Origin: Pseudomicrostroma phylloplanum
Taxonomy: Eukaryota > Basidiomycota > Exobasidiomycetes > Microstromatales
Direction of reading: 5' to 3'
DNA: 64,000 bases
Assembly (NCBI GenBank): GCA_039545275.1
Contig: BCHS01000010.1
Coordinates: 248,001-312,000 of the forward strand
Under the pieces are notes generated by a model. The model saw only the letters and a program-made list of their open reading frames with translations, was not told where the DNA came from and did no database searches. Below, in pieces: positions 1-11,126 of the stretch. Each line of letters opens with the position of its first letter. Within the stretch, counting starts at the first letter, position 1. Made by a program: the position numbers and the translations under genes.

Positions 1-82
1 CAGTCAGGTGATGCTGCCTTATGCGGCCAAGCTGCTCTTCCAGGAGCTGATGTCGATGGGCGTGGTGACGAGGCTGTACTGA
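1..82 (+). CDS. RPB2: RNA polymerase II second-largest subunit, C-terminal end (partial)
   Basis: The first 82 bases read in frame (codons from base 2, stop TGA at 80-82) as the last 26 residues of a protein ending in PYAAKLLFQELMSMG...TRLY. The block PYAAKLLFQELMSM is the conserved C-terminal clamp end of Rpb2; Rpa135 and Rpc128 differ here. The protein is the second-largest catalytic-core subunit of nuclear RNA polymerase II. Only the 3' end is in the window, so nothing can be said about the rest of the gene. Identification rests on this short but highly conserved motif and is inferred from knowledge of the family. Confidence 0.85.
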   Translation, partial: SQVMLPYAAKLLFQELMSMGVVTRLY

Positions 83-763
83 ACGGGGCAGTCTATGACG
101 CTGCGTGCCTCGCTGAGAGGCCACGTCACTTTCGGCTGTCACGTCGTAGTGGCTGCGACTTCTGTCTAGATCTAGGAACTTCCTTCCTCTTTGCTATTCT
201 ACAATGTAATTTTACCCACCAGCCCACGCAGCGAGCTGATCCTCTAGTCGGGCCAGCGTGTCTGTGTGAATGCGTCGCGAGAGTGATCAGTGGCCCTCCG
301 TTGTTGTGCGTGTGTTGCTGCTGCTGCCTGGTCGTGGCGCCGTGTTGACGAGGCGCAGGGCAGGCGGGCGGCGGGGAGTGTGCGTGTGCGTGTGTGTGCT
401 GGAGGCGGGCGGGACACAGGCGAAGTGCTGCGCATGGCTTGAGTCTCCGCTAGACGTGTTCTGAAGAAGAGGCTCTGGACCATCACTTCGCTCGTCTGTC
501 CCCTCCTCCTCCTCCTCAACGCCCCCCACCCACTCCTCATCGCCTCCCTTTACCCCACTGCCACCTTGCAATCCAGGTGTATCCCCCTTTCCCGCCCTTC
601 TTTCCTTTCAGGCTCACATTCGAATTGCAAACACAACGTAGTTCTTCTACCGTTTCCCCCCTTTTGAACAAAGCTTACTCGTCCTGCTGATACCCCCGCG
701 CGCATCAAGACAGCAGCCGCCTCACACCAGCCACTTCAACCAACACTTCAACACTTATACACA
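83..763. other. Intergenic: RPB2 3' end and beta-tubulin promoter/leader
   Basis: No gene is supported here. The stretch contains a TG/TGCG simple repeat (378-398), a pyrimidine-rich block (about 490-620) and a leader rich in CA and AAC just before the tubulin ATG. Short ORFs on both strands overlap each other and are low-complexity, so they are not taken as genes. Confidence 0.6.
378..398. repeat. TG/TGCG microsatellite
   Basis: Alternating GTGTGCG and GTGTGTG units lie in the RPB2-tubulin spacer. This is a simple repeat with no other feature attached. Confidence 0.7.
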
Positions 764-2451
764 ATGAGAGAGCTCGTCAGTACAAGGAGGCCTCTAAGCA
801 CCTCATACTGTGGCATGGGAACACCGTGCTGAAGCTACCTTGCCACCGTCTCTGCCCCTATCCACTCTTCTCCCCTCACAGGTATCTATCGCCGTCGGTC
901 AGGCCGGTAACCAGGTGTCGGGTGCCTTCTGGGAGGGACTGTTGGCAGAGCATGGAATGGACAACAGTGGTGTGAGTGTCTAGAACGGTAGACCAGGATA
1001 TCAGACGCGTCGGAGACGATGTCGATGGCGTGTCTGATATCCGGTGGGAAGTATTGTTCATAGCAAGAAGAAACTGACCCCTCTTCTTCCTCTCCCTCTC
1101 GCGCAGCAATACATTGGCAACAACCCCAACCAGATCGAGCGGGCCAACATCTTCTTCGAGGAGAGCGCCGTCGAGGGCAAGTGGGTTCCCAGGAGTATCC
1201 AGGTTGATCTGGAGCCTGGAACAATGGACGCTTTCCGTAACGGCAAGCACGCCCACCTCTTCCGCCCAGACAACTTCGTCTCTGGTGAGAACGGTGCCGG
1301 AAACAACTTCGCCAAGGGATACTACACCGAGGGTGCCGAGCTCATCGACTCTGTCCTCGAGGTCGCTCGAAAGGAGGCCGAGAAGGCCGAGATGCTGCAG
1401 GGCTTCTCCCTCACCCACTCCCTCGGTGGTGGTACAGGATCCGGTCTCGGTACCAACCTCCTGTCCAAGCTGCGTGAGGAGTTCCCCGACCGAATGCTCA
1501 CCACCTGGAGTGTGCTCCCCTCACCCAAGGTGTCGGACACCGTCGTTGAGCCTTACAACGCTACCCTCGCCTTCCATCAGCTGATGGAGCACGCCGACCT
1601 GTCCTTCTGTTTGGACAACGAGGCCCTCTACGCCATCTGCCAGAGGACTCTGCGCAAGAAGGACCCCAACTACGAGGACCTGAACGCCATCATCGCCTCG
1701 GCCATGAGCGGATGCACCACCACCTTGCGATTCCCCGGTCAGCTCAACTCGGACCTGAGGAAGCTGGGTGTGAACATGGTTCCCTTCCCCCGTCTGCACT
1801 TCTTCACATGTTCCTTTGCTCCCCTCACCGCTCCCGGATCGAGGGCGTACCAGCAGCTGAGCATCCCGGAGCTGACCATGCAAGGATTCGACCCCAAGAA
1901 CATCATGGCAGCTGTCGACCCCCGCATGGGCAAGTACCTCACCGTTGCCGCCATCTTCCGTGGTCAGATCGGAGGACGGGCGGTAGAGGACGCCATGAGG
2001 GATATCCAGACCAAGCAGTCGAACCTGTTTGTGGAGTGGATCCCCAACAACATCCAGCACTCGCTGTGTGACATTGCTCCCCCCGGACTGCGCATGTCGG
2101 CCACGTTCATCTCGAACAGCACCAGCATCCAGGCCCTATTCAAGCGAACCGCCGAGCAGTTCTCGCTCATGTTCAGGAGAAAGGCTTTCCTGCATTGGTA
2201 CACTGGTGAGGGTATGGACGAGATGGAGTTCACCGAGGCCGAGAGCAACATGCAAGATCTCATCCAGGAGTACCAGCAGTACGAGTGAGTAGCAAAGGGT
2301 GGCGAAGCGAGCGGTAGTGACAACAAGGAACGCATTGACTGACCCACTCTCTGTCTACATCTTGCCTTTCAGGTCGACCAGCGTCGAGGAAGAGGAGGGT
2401 CTGTACGAGGGCGATGCTACCTACGAAGAGGGTGGTGAGGAGGCAGAGTAG
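764..2451 (+). CDS. Beta-tubulin, divergent paralogue
   Basis: Exons 764-775, 882-971, 1107-2284 and 2373-2451 join to 452 residues, the usual beta-tubulin length. Beta-tubulin pairs with alpha-tubulin to build microtubules. The GTP-binding loop GGGTGSG, the RFPGQLN segment, the block [20 protein letters not shown] and an acidic Glu-rich tail are all present. The first exon encodes only MREL, the translation-coupled autoregulation tetrapeptide (MREI in most family members). The protein is clearly divergent: the usual QCGNQIG near the start is QAGNQVS. By alignment to canonical numbering (offset +1) F167 is Trp, E198 is Leu, C239 is Thr and H6 is Ser, while F200 is kept. These are the classical benzimidazole-site positions. 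It is probably the second beta-tubulin type known from basidiomycetes; the canonical copy is not in this window. Donors are GTCAGT, GTGAGT and GTGAGT. Confidence 0.95.
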
Positions 2452-4280
2452 AAGACCCGCAATTGATCAGTGGTCCCCTCTCCTCCTACTCCTTCTAAAC
2501 TGTCACGGGCTTCTCTCCCCCCCTTGTCTGTTCCCTCTCCTCTATTTTGCCTCCGCCTTCCTTCGCCCTTGTGCAACCCCTTTTTTCCTTCTTTCCTCCC
2601 CTACGTCTTTCACTCTTTCGCATCCTCCTTATGAAAGAAATAAAAGAATAGAAAAACCAAACGTCGCTGCTGGCCCTGGTGTAGTGTCGTGTGTTTAGTT
2701 GGGAAAGTGCGTCTGAGGCATGCCTGGTATCGTACACCGTACGGTACCTATTCCGAGCACACACGCGCTTGGCTGTACGTTTCTGGCGTCAGCACCAGCA
2801 CCAGCACCAGCAGTGCGCCAGACGACGGCGAGGACGGACAACGACAAGCCTAAGAAAAAGTGGCCGTGGCGTGTGTGTGGGAAATGGAAGCAGGCGCCTA
2901 AGCGGGTGAGTGGGGTCTAGTCTACGTTAGTCTAAGACTCGACGCGCGTTGCGTTGGCGTTGGCAGGGGCGTGGAGTGGCAGTGCAGTGCAGTAGGACAG
3001 TGCCAGGCGCAATCGGAAACGGCAGGTGTGTGTGTATGTGTGCGTGCGTGTGTGCGGGTGTCGATGTCGGTGGCTGGGTCAACTTTTCTCAGGCCTAGCT
3101 GCCTGGGTTGTCTGCCTGCTTGCCCTGCTTCACCTGTCTGTCTAGGCTCAAGCCCTGGTCGCCGGCACTCGCTTCCATCTCACCTGCTTGAACCCCCTCC
3201 AACGCCCTCTACCTGAAAGACCGGGTGTCTGCCTGCTACTATCCCCTTCAGTACTCGTCGTTACGTCGTAAAGGGCAAGTCAAGACGAAGCTCCCTGTTG
3301 TCACGAACGAGATTACGACTACGACTACGATCACGAACACGGACTCCGCTTACTAGGCTAGCCCAATCCGCCCTTGTTGCTCTAGCTGGACTACCTCTGT
3401 TCTCTCTCCCTCTCCTTCCTCTTTCCTTCGCGTCTGTCATCGCGATTATCCATTGCAACGCAACACGCCTTTCACACGACAACAGCCAGCCTGCGCTTCA
3501 CGCTCCCCACTCCCTCCATCTCAGAGGCGAACGATAACATTGAAAACGAAGGAACGGTCACCTGCGTCCGCTTGCTGCTCGAAAGCCGGGCCAGCTCAGG
3601 AGCGAAAGAGACGCCGCGTGCTCCCGATTGGGGACGAGTGTGTGTGTAGAGAAGGACTGGCGTTAAGCAGAGGTGAGTCTCGCTGGTCAGTGGGGGAGGA
3701 CATCCAGATTGCTATCTGAGAAAGCGAAGAAGGGCCCGCGGCACAAGGTCCCGATCGAGCGGGTCGTAGCACAGCGGGTGGATAGCGGTTCAGGGACAAG
3801 CGCGGAGGTCGGCATTGCTCCCGTTGCTCTCATGCTGGAGAGCAAAGCGGGTCGAAGGCAAGGCTGCAGTGTCATTGGCCTTCCTTTGCTCTCTGGTCGC
3901 TTCGGGCCAAACGCGAAGCATCACCTTGCCTCTGATCTCCCTGCCTACCATCGGCGTCGCTGCTGTTAGGCCTAGCTTGCTCACCTCACAACATCTCTTC
4001 CTCTCCCTACTTCTGCCATCAATCAGCGCGCCTCAGTCCACTAGCGCGAGACCTACGCTTTCGCGAAGTTGCTGCTTGTGATTCGGCTCTGGACGAGCTC
4101 GAAGGTCGCTAGACACGTTCACGTCTTCATCGTGTCAGAGCAACAGCTGATCCCGACAACCATAGACCGGCTCTAGGAACCTGCTCACGTCTACATTACA
4201 TCTCTGAGGCAACACGCAAATTCCCTCTCTTCCAGCTCCCACGACCTTCGGCTCGACGCAACAATCACAGATACCCAGTC
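2452..4280. other. Intergenic: tubulin 3' region and Kelch-gene promoter/leader
   Basis: The 1.8 kb spacer has no convincing gene. It starts with a pyrimidine-rich 3' region, has CAGCAC repeats (about 2790-2815), a TG repeat (about 3024-3056), and an imperfect repeat of ACGACT/ACGATC type (about 3303-3345). A strong donor-like AG/GTGAGT at 3671-3678 and a pyrimidine-rich acceptor CTCTCTTCCAG near 4235 could bound an intron in the 5' leader of the Kelch gene; this is inference only. Confidence 0.5.
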
Positions 4281-7200
4281 ATGGCGATCTTCGGCAAGAA
4301 GAAAGACAAGGTGGAAAAGAATGTCACAGATAGCTCCTCTGCCACAGCTACTTCGCCTCCCCCAGACGGTGGTCGACCAGGAGCGGGAAGCCTAAGAGGG
4401 GGCAGTAGAGACATGCCCCCAGGCCCACCTTCCAGCAACAGCCATCACGGGCCCAATGGATCCCTCTCTGGTCAATCTGGCATCCCCGCCCCCGGAAGTG
4501 TAGGAAACGCCAACGCCTCTGGCTTCGTCCCCGCTTCCGCCGGCAGCTCACAATTACGACAGCCTGGTGCTACAGGAGGAATGGCGGGAGCAGGCTCGGG
4601 CTTCAGATTTGGAACAGGAGCTGGAGGACAGCAAAGTGGGATTCCTCAGCCCGGAAGTGTGCGAGCAAGAAATGTCAGTCAGGACGTTCCCCTTGGTGGG
4701 GCGGGAGGACCGGCCGGGATGGCTGGAATGGGAGCAGGTGCACATGGCTCGCCGGCAGGTGGTAATGGTGCAGGAAACTCAATGAGTGGGCCAGGAGGTA
4801 TGGGCCCCGGAGGTCCGGGCTCATCAATGATTAATGGTCCACCTCAAGGGCAGTCGATGCAGATGCAACCACAGTCATCGCAGCAATCGCAGATGATGGG
4901 AGTGGGCACACCCCCGCAAAGCACACCAGGCTCTGCTCGCACATCTTCGGATCGCCCACGCCAGGCGGTCGTCTATCCCTGGAGCCAACGGACACTCAGC
5001 TTGAACCCACCCCGATTCCTGGATGAGAGCCGACAAGCCCCTCCCGGCGCCGTCAGCCCTTCGCCCTTTCCTCGCTATGGTCATGCTGGTAATCAGAACG
5101 CAAGTCCTTCTGGTGAAGTCTTTCTCTTTGGAGGCCTGGTGAGAGAGAGCGTCAAGAATGATCTCTACATTCTGCACATTGATCAGGTCGTTCAACCTGC
5201 CTCGAGAGCTCCGCCCGGAGCGCCTCCTGGAGTCATGCCTGGAGGTGGAGTCAGCGCTACTCTTGTTCAGACAAGCGGAGAAATTCCACCTCCTCGAGTC
5301 GGACATGCTACTGTCCTGGTGTCCAATGTGCTGATTCTTTGGGGAGGAGACACCAAGATCCGTGCTGAGGACAAGCAAGACGAGGGTCTCTACCTCTTGA
5401 ATCTTGGCAGTAGAGAGTGGACTCGAGTCAAGGCGGAGGGGCTCAACAACGGGCCCGTAGGCCGCTACGGCCACGTCGTATCGATCGTCGGCTCGCGCTT
5501 CTTCGTCTTTGGTGGACAAGTCGACGGGACTTTCCTGAACGATCTGTGGGCCTTTGACCTCAACAGTCTCAAGAACACGCCTACGTGGGAGCTGCTCAAG
5601 ACGAATGGCGATGTCCCTCCTCGCAGGACTGGCCATGCCACTGTGACGTACAAGGAGAAGATTTACATCTTCGGTGGAACAGATGGACAATACCACTACA
5701 ATGACACGTGGTGCTACGATGTTGCCGCAAATAGCTGGAAGGAACTGTCTTGCATCGGCTACATCCCTGTACCTCGTGAAGGACATTCAGTCTGCCTAGT
5801 GGACGACGTCATGTACATCTTCGGAGGACGAGGAGTCGACGGACGCGATCTCGGCGATCTGGCAAGTTTCAAAATCTCGAACCAGCGCTGGTACATGTTT
5901 GCCAACATGGGCCCTGCCCCAAGCGGACGGTCTGGCCACATCCTCTCGACATATCAAAGCAAGCTAGTCGTTCTTGGTGGAGAATCATTCGCTGGCGGTC
6001 AGTCAGACGATCCCCATGTCATCTCTGTGCTCGACACCGTCAAGATCAAGTACCCGCCCGACAATCGAGGCGGGCGCAAGACGTCTTTGCAGGGACCTTC
6101 GAGCACTCAGCCGACCTCGCCGCCGGGTGCTGGCCCCATTCAGGGCATTACCGGCAGAGGTAGCATCGACACTTCTGATAGGTCAACCTCGCCCACCCAA
6201 CGTATTCTTCAGTCGTCTGCTGCCCCGAACGGCATAGTCGCGAGATCGCAACAGCCAGAGACTGCGGCCTCCTCGGCGCCGACTCCTTCCAAGGGGGCCG
6301 CACCCGCCCTCGAATCGTCACATGTACTTGCGTCTCCGGCTCGAGCAGCAGGCTCTTCTGAGCAACAAAGGGGTGTGAATCAGCAGCGGACGCCTACACA
6401 GCAGCAGCAGCAACCCATCGCCAACACCATCATTCCGCCTGCCGGCCAAAATGCCAACCAAAGGTCCGTCTCCTCGCCCGTTGCCTCTGCGCCGCAACCA
6501 CCAGCCCAGTCAGCCGTTGGTCAAAGCCCAGTTTACACTGGTCCGCGAGGTCAACGCTCGATCGAGAATATGCGTTCGGTCTCAGGTGGAGCTGCTTCAC
6601 CTACGGTCAATGCGGGGTCTGCCATGAAGCAGAGGTCTATCAACGGCATGCTCGATAGCGCGACCTCTCCCTCGGCCTCTGCGGCACAAGATGGCTTCCA
6701 CTACAACGGCCTTGGCGGAGGCATGACCAACTCGCCTGTGATAGGCAATGGTGCCGGCTTCCAGCGTGGAGAGTACGAAGCCCTCAAGAAGCGCAACGCC
6801 TGGATGAAGGCTGCTCTTCTCCTCGCCCAGAAGAAGGGATTCGTTGCTCCTGAGGAGGTAGAGGGACCGGATGGCTCTTCGCTCGACTCGAATGAGCTGG
6901 AGTCCAGTGTTCAGGCCAGTGACAAGGAGCGCATCCTCCGCACCCTGGTCTCACTGAAGACACAGCTCTCTGAGGCCAAGGCTACCATTGCACAACAGTC
7001 ACAAAGCGAGTCTGAGCGGGTCGCAGAGGCTGAGCGCGGTCGCATAGCCGCTTTACAAGAAGCGGCCTTCTTCCGTGCTAAGCTGCACGCTCTCGAGAAG
7101 GGCGATGTTGGTGAGGCTGCTGCTCTGGACCGCGAAAGGGCTGCGATGAGCGAGAAGCAGCTATCGGAGGTCCTGCGCGAGTCCGCCGAATTCGAGAGGC

Positions 7201-9437
7201 AGATACAATCGCTGAGAGAAGACGTCAAGCTGGAGCAGAGCCTCCGTCAGAGTGCCGAGGAGAGGTTGTCGGAGACTGCAAAGAGGGCCATGGCTGCCGA
7301 AGGTGCTCAGATGAGGGCATATGATGAGCTTGCTATGCTACAGAAGCGGACCTACGGCCAAGAGAGTCAGCTGCGAGATCACCAAGAGCAAGTCGCACAG
7401 CTGACGTCCTTGGTTGCTGAGCATCAGTCCAACCAAGAGATGGTCCGCGCACAGCTGGAAGAGGCAAATGAATCCCTCCAGACGCACAGCACTGCTTTGC
7501 CTGCTCTGCAGGCCGCTCTCGCTGCTGCTGTCGCTCGAGGTTCGGAGCACGAGAGGTTATACACGCAGCATCGGGACACTGCTTCTCAGCATCAAGACAC
7601 CATCAATCAGCTGCGCTCTGCCTTGGACAGCAAGACTGCCGAGGCCGATGCTCACAGCAGTCGTGGGGCTGATCTCGAGGCACTGGCCAAAACTCATAAG
7701 AACGAGGCAGACTCGCATCGAAGTGCTCTCACCGGTGGCCTGACTCAGCTCCTAGATCTGCATCAGCAGCGTACTACTCGAGCGCTGCCAGAAGCCGTGC
7801 CTGACCACGCTACAGAACGCATTCAGTCTCTCGAGTCTGAAGCTGAGACGCTGCGACAGCTCCACTTCCAGTCGCGCACCGCAACGGACGCTGCCAATGC
7901 GGCCTTGCAGGACCTGCGAGACCGCAACTTGTCCCTCGAGAAGCAGCACACCGGTATCCGCACCGAGCTGTCTGCTATGAGAGGTCAACTTGCTATCGCT
8001 CTGCAGGAGGTCACGAGGCTGAAGGACCAAAGCAGCACAAAGGACATGGACCTGCGAGACCTATCGCGAGGCCTCGAGGCTGCTCAATTGCGAGACAATC
8101 TTCTTCGACGATACATTGCTGACCGTGGGGCTGAAGTACCCGGTGACGAAGAGCTCAGTGCACAGGGCAACTTTGCTGACAAGCGGATACGCGAGCTCGA
8201 GGCCGAGGTCGACGCTAGGACGAAAGAGGCACGGGATGCTGAACATCGTCTGCGCGAAGCTGCCAGCCGTGTCGAAGAGCTTCAAAGAGATGCCGACCAT
8301 GGCGCATCCTCTCGAGGTCTCTCGGGTGCGGCGGGTGTCTCTGCGGGCGGCGCGAACCAAGAACAGCTGGAGCGCCGAGCCGTGGAAGCCGAGCAAGAGC
8401 TGGAGCGGACGACTGCCCTACACAAGGAGCGCATGGCTCAGCTGGAGAGCGACTATCAGACTGCTGTGCAGTTCGTCAAGGGCACCGAGAAGATGCTTCG
8501 CCGTATGAAGGACGAGCTGACCAAGCTCAAGACGGAGAATGCCTCTCTGCAGTCCGAGCTGGCCACTGCTCGTTCTGGTGACGAACCCGTCGGTGAGAGC
8601 GAGGCAGCCAAGGACATCGAGGCTCTTCGCACTCGACTGGTGGACATCACAAAGCAGGCTGAAGAGACTGCCGCCGAGAACCGCAACCTGGAGAAGAGGC
8701 TCGCCAGTCTGATCACCGACCAAAAGGACTTCCACGACCGCTCGCGACTGAGGGAGGACACGCAGGCCGATTCCAACTCCCGAAGGGCCGCAGAGCTGGA
8801 AAGCGAAGTCTCTCGTCTGAGAAAGGAGGTGCAGGAGATGCTGCAGCTCAACCAGCACCTCTCCTCTGAGCTCAAGCAGCACTCTGGACCCAACTCGGCA
8901 GCGACTTCCTCCCAGGGCATGTCTCGCGGGCTCAGTGGTGCCAATTCGAATACTAACAGCGGCGCCGTGGCTGCGATGTCGAGCCAGAACAACCAGCTGA
9001 GGTACGAAAACGAGGGGCTGGCAAGGAGACTCCAGGAGACCGAAGGCAAGCTCTCCCTCTTGCTGAGTAGCTTTGAAAACTCAATGGCAGACGACGGTAC
9101 TGGCGGTGGAGGCATCAACAGCAACCACGTCGGCGGCGGCGGCAGAAACAGCCTCGATCGCCACGATGGCAGCAATGGCGAAAGTGGGCGGGGCGCCTCG
9201 GCCGCTCTGGTCGGCGCTGCTGGGATGCCTGGCTCTCTCCTCGCCAGCAAGGACGGACCATCGAGGATGGACGCCGAGGGCAGAGCCGGCGGCGGTGGCG
9301 GCGGGGTCGGTATGAACGCCAATGAAGGGGAGCGATACAGCCTCTCTTCCGAGCTGGACAAGTGGGAGAGGGATCGCTCCCTTGGCGGCGGCGGTGGTGG
9401 CGGTGGAGCTGGTGAGATGGACCCTTACTCGACATGA
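4281..9437 (+). CDS. Kelch-repeat/coiled-coil polarity protein (Tea1/Kel1-like)
   Basis: A single uninterrupted exon encodes 1718 residues. Residues 1-230 are Gly/Ser/Pro/Gln-rich and disordered. Residues about 230-600 hold Kelch repeats with recurring FGG and RxGH motifs (VFLFGG, RVGHATV, RYGHVV, RRTGHATV, YIFGG, PREGHSV, GRSGHI), predicting a beta-propeller. Residues 600-825 are low-complexity. About 828-1590 is a long Glu/Gln/Leu-rich coiled coil, and the last 120 residues are Gly-rich with poly-Gly runs. An N-terminal Kelch propeller followed by a long coiled coil is the layout of fission yeast Tea1 and budding yeast Kel1/Kel2. These act at cell ends or bud sites to link microtubules or the cell cycle with polarity, so that role is inferred. 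The start MAIFGKKK lies just after a leader with stops, and no competing upstream ATG is in frame. Confidence 0.9.
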   Translation: MAIFGKKKDKVEKNVTDSSSATATSPPPDGGRPGAGSLRGGSRDMPPGPPSSNSHHGPNGSLSGQSGIPAPGSVGNANASGFVPASAGSSQLRQPGATGGMAGAGSGFRFGTGAGGQQSGIPQPGSVRARNVSQDVPLGGAGGPAGMAGMGAGAHGSPAGGNGAGNSMSGPGGMGPGGPGSSMINGPPQGQSMQMQPQSSQQSQMMGVGTPPQSTPGSARTSSDRPRQAVVYPWSQRTLSLNPPRFLDESRQAPPGAVSPSPFPRYGHAGNQNASPSGEVFLFGGLVRESVKNDLYILHIDQVVQPASRAPPGAPPGVMPGGGVSATLVQTSGEIPPPRVGHATVLVSNVLILWGGDTKIRAEDKQDEGLYLLNLGSREWTRVKAEGLNNGPVGRYGHVVSIVGSRFFVFGGQVDGTFLNDLWAFDLNSLKNTPTWELLKTNGDVPPRRTGHATVTYKEKIYIFGGTDGQYHYNDTWCYDVAANSWKELSCIGYIPVPREGHSVCLVDDVMYIFGGRGVDGRDLGDLASFKISNQRWYMFANMGPAPSGRSGHILSTYQSKLVVLGGESFAGGQSDDPHVISVLDTVKIKYPPDNRGGRKTSLQGPSSTQPTSPPGAGPIQGITGRGSIDTSDRSTSPTQRILQSSAAPNGIVARSQQPETAASSAPTPSKGAAPALESSHVLASPARAAGSSEQQRGVNQQRTPTQQQQQPIANTIIPPAGQNANQRSVSSPVASAPQPPAQSAVGQSPVYTGPRGQRSIENMRSVSGGAASPTVNAGSAMKQRSINGMLDSATSPSASAAQDGFHYNGLGGGMTNSPVIGNGAGFQRGEYEALKKRNAWMKAALLLAQKKGFVAPEEVEGPDGSSLDSNELESSVQASDKERILRTLVSLKTQLSEAKATIAQQSQSESERVAEAERGRIAALQEAAFFRAKLHALEKGDVGEAAALDRERAAMSEKQLSEVLRESAEFERQIQSLREDVKLEQSLRQSAEERLSETAKRAMAAEGAQMRAYDELAMLQKRTYGQESQLRDHQEQVAQLTSLVAEHQSNQEMVRAQLEEANESLQTHSTALPALQAALAAAVARGSEHERLYTQHRDTASQHQDTINQLRSALDSKTAEADAHSSRGADLEALAKTHKNEADSHRSALTGGLTQLLDLHQQRTTRALPEAVPDHATERIQSLESEAETLRQLHFQSRTATDAANAALQDLRDRNLSLEKQHTGIRTELSAMRGQLAIALQEVTRLKDQSSTKDMDLRDLSRGLEAAQLRDNLLRRYIADRGAEVPGDEELSAQGNFADKRIRELEAEVDARTKEARDAEHRLREAASRVEELQRDADHGASSRGLSGAAGVSAGGANQEQLERRAVEAEQELERTTALHKERMAQLESDYQTAVQFVKGTEKMLRRMKDELTKLKTENASLQSELATARSGDEPVGESEAAKDIEALRTRLVDITKQAEETAAENRNLEKRLASLITDQKDFHDRSRLREDTQADSNSRRAAELESEVSRLRKEVQEMLQLNQHLSSELKQHSGPNSAATSSQGMSRGLSGANSNTNSGAVAAMSSQNNQLRYENEGLARRLQETEGKLSLLLSSFENSMADDGTGGGGINSNHVGGGGRNSLDRHDGSNGESGRGASAALVGAAGMPGSLLASKDGPSRMDAEGRAGGGGGGVGMNANEGERYSLSSELDKWERDRSLGGGGGGGGAGEMDPYST

Positions 9438-9861
9438 CGCTAGCTAGCTATGCCTCTTCTACTACCACTAGTACTACTAGAACGAACACTGACGTACGCA
9501 GGAAGAACAGGGGGAGGGGAGAAAAGGTGCACTGGATGGATCGGATGGGTACTTCTCAACGCTGGTCGTACTCTTCAAAAGCTCTCTCACCTCGCCCACC
9601 CCGCCCTCTCCTTCGCTTGTCACTCCTTTTTTTTTTTTTTTNTTTCTGACGACCTTTACCCCTCTGTCCGCCCTCCCACTTCACACGTGTCTCCCCTTTC
9701 TTCCAACCCACACATATCAAATGTCCTCGTCGTGTCTTACGTTCTCAACCAAATCCTATACTGTTCTTGTCATGACCTTGGGGGGACTCTGAACAGAGTG
9801 AGTGATGCATTGCAATGACGAGAGAGATCCCCAAAGGTGCTGGTGATACGGAGTGGCTCTT
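9438..9861. other. Convergent 3' intergenic region with an ambiguous base
   Basis: This is the shared 3' flank of the Kelch gene (plus) and the NOP6-like gene (minus). A T-run at 9627-9645 contains one undetermined base at 9642. No gene is seen. Confidence 0.7.
9627..9645. repeat. Poly-T run with an N
   Basis: A homopolymer T tract with a single N at 9642 reflects a base-calling problem in a homopolymer. It lies outside coding sequence. Confidence 0.9.
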
Positions 9862-11126
9862 CTAGCCGGTGAGTCTGACGGCATTGGCTCCACTTGCCAT
9901 CCATCTGGGCTGCTTCTTTGCTCCTCCTCCAGCAGCAGCACCGTGAGGGGCAGGCGGTGCTCCTCCCCTCTTACCCCACTGTGCCTCTCCCTCATCCCCC
10001 TTCCTAACCTTCTTCCTGGGCGGACCAACCTCTTCTCCCCTCTCCCTCTTCTCCTCGCCCTTCTTCTTCCTCTCCTCATTAGAAGGGACCACGTACTTTT
10101 CATGCAACTTTTTCCTCTCCTCATCCAACTTTATATTCTTCTCCTCAATCTTCTTCTGTCTGCCTGCGCCCTTTCCACCTCCGCCTGCGGTGAGTTCGAC
10201 ATTGATTGTGCGACCGCCAAAGAGGGTGTGGTGTAGACCTAGGGCTTTTTGAAGTGCTGGGGCGGATTGGAATTCGAGGAATGCGCAGCCTTTGGAGCGG
10301 ATGGTGGTGTCGGCTGCTTTTCCTTTGGCGATGGATTTGAGCTTGGAGGCGGAGAGGGTGCTGCTGGCTGAGGAGCGTGTGGTGAGGAGACGCACGGTGG
10401 GGGTTTCGGAACAGTGGGATTTGAAGTGGGAGGCGATTTCGGTAGCGGTGGACTTGAAGGACATGTTGCCTGGGAGAGAGGAGGAGGGGAGGAGGGTTAG
10501 GGTAATGCGTCAGCAAGGAGCCTCTTGTACTAGCCTCATCTCCAGTAGTACTCACCAACAAAGACGATGAGCCTTCTTGCTCCTCCTCCCTCTTCGCCAC
10601 TCTCCTTTGCCTTCTTCTTGCCCTTGGCGCCTTCTGCCACCTCCTCCCCAGCAGCCTCTGTAGCTACGGCCGTAGCATTCCCAGCTTCGTCAAATGCCAT
10701 CTTCTTGGCCTTCGTCGAGGAGGAGGAGGGACCAGCTTTGGCATCCTTGCTCTTGCTACTGCTCGCCTTGGCTACTGTGACTTGTCCATCTTCTTCTGTT
10801 TGACTACGCTTCCTCTTCTGCTTCTTGGCCTCTCCACCGTCCTCCTTGTCAGCAGCCTCGGTGGCAGCCTTCTTATCCTTCTTGCTCTTCTTTGTGTCTT
10901 TTGGCAAGACAGCAGCAGCGGACGTCTCCCCCGTGATCTCTCCGTCGCCATCACCTAGCAGGTCCTCCTCCGGTACATCTCCACCGGTCGCTTCACGATC
11001 GCGCTTCTTTCCCTTGCCCTTTGAACCAGAGCCTGACCCTGAGCCACTGCCGGACTTGCCAGCCTTGAAGTCTGCGGCTTTTTGTTGCTTCTTTGTGAGC
11101 TTGGTGGAGGAGGATCCTTCTGACAT
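9862..11126 (-). CDS. NOP6: Nop6-like nucleolar RRM protein
   Basis: Two exons, 11126-10556 and 10469-9862 on the minus strand, join to 392 residues with a GTGAGT donor. The N-terminal half is Lys/Ser/Glu-rich with many basic runs, typical of nucleolar proteins. The RRM starts at RRLIVFVGNMSF (RNP2; split by the intron) and ends with KGCAFLEF (RNP1) and the block RTINVELTAGGGGKG. That INVELTAGGGGK signature after the RRM is characteristic of fungal Nop6, an RNA-binding protein needed for efficient 40S subunit biogenesis. The C-terminus is Lys/Arg/Glu-rich and then Gly/Ala-rich. The gene is divergent from UTP11 across about 355 bp, which fits a shared ribosome-biogenesis role. Family placement is strong for the RRM; the rest is poorly conserved. 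Confidence 0.82.

Noticed and set aside
8456..9361. A 301-codon minus-strand frame in the Kelch gene
   Set aside because: It is a shadow of the coiled-coil coding strand; composition is Ser/Leu/Pro-biased with no domain.
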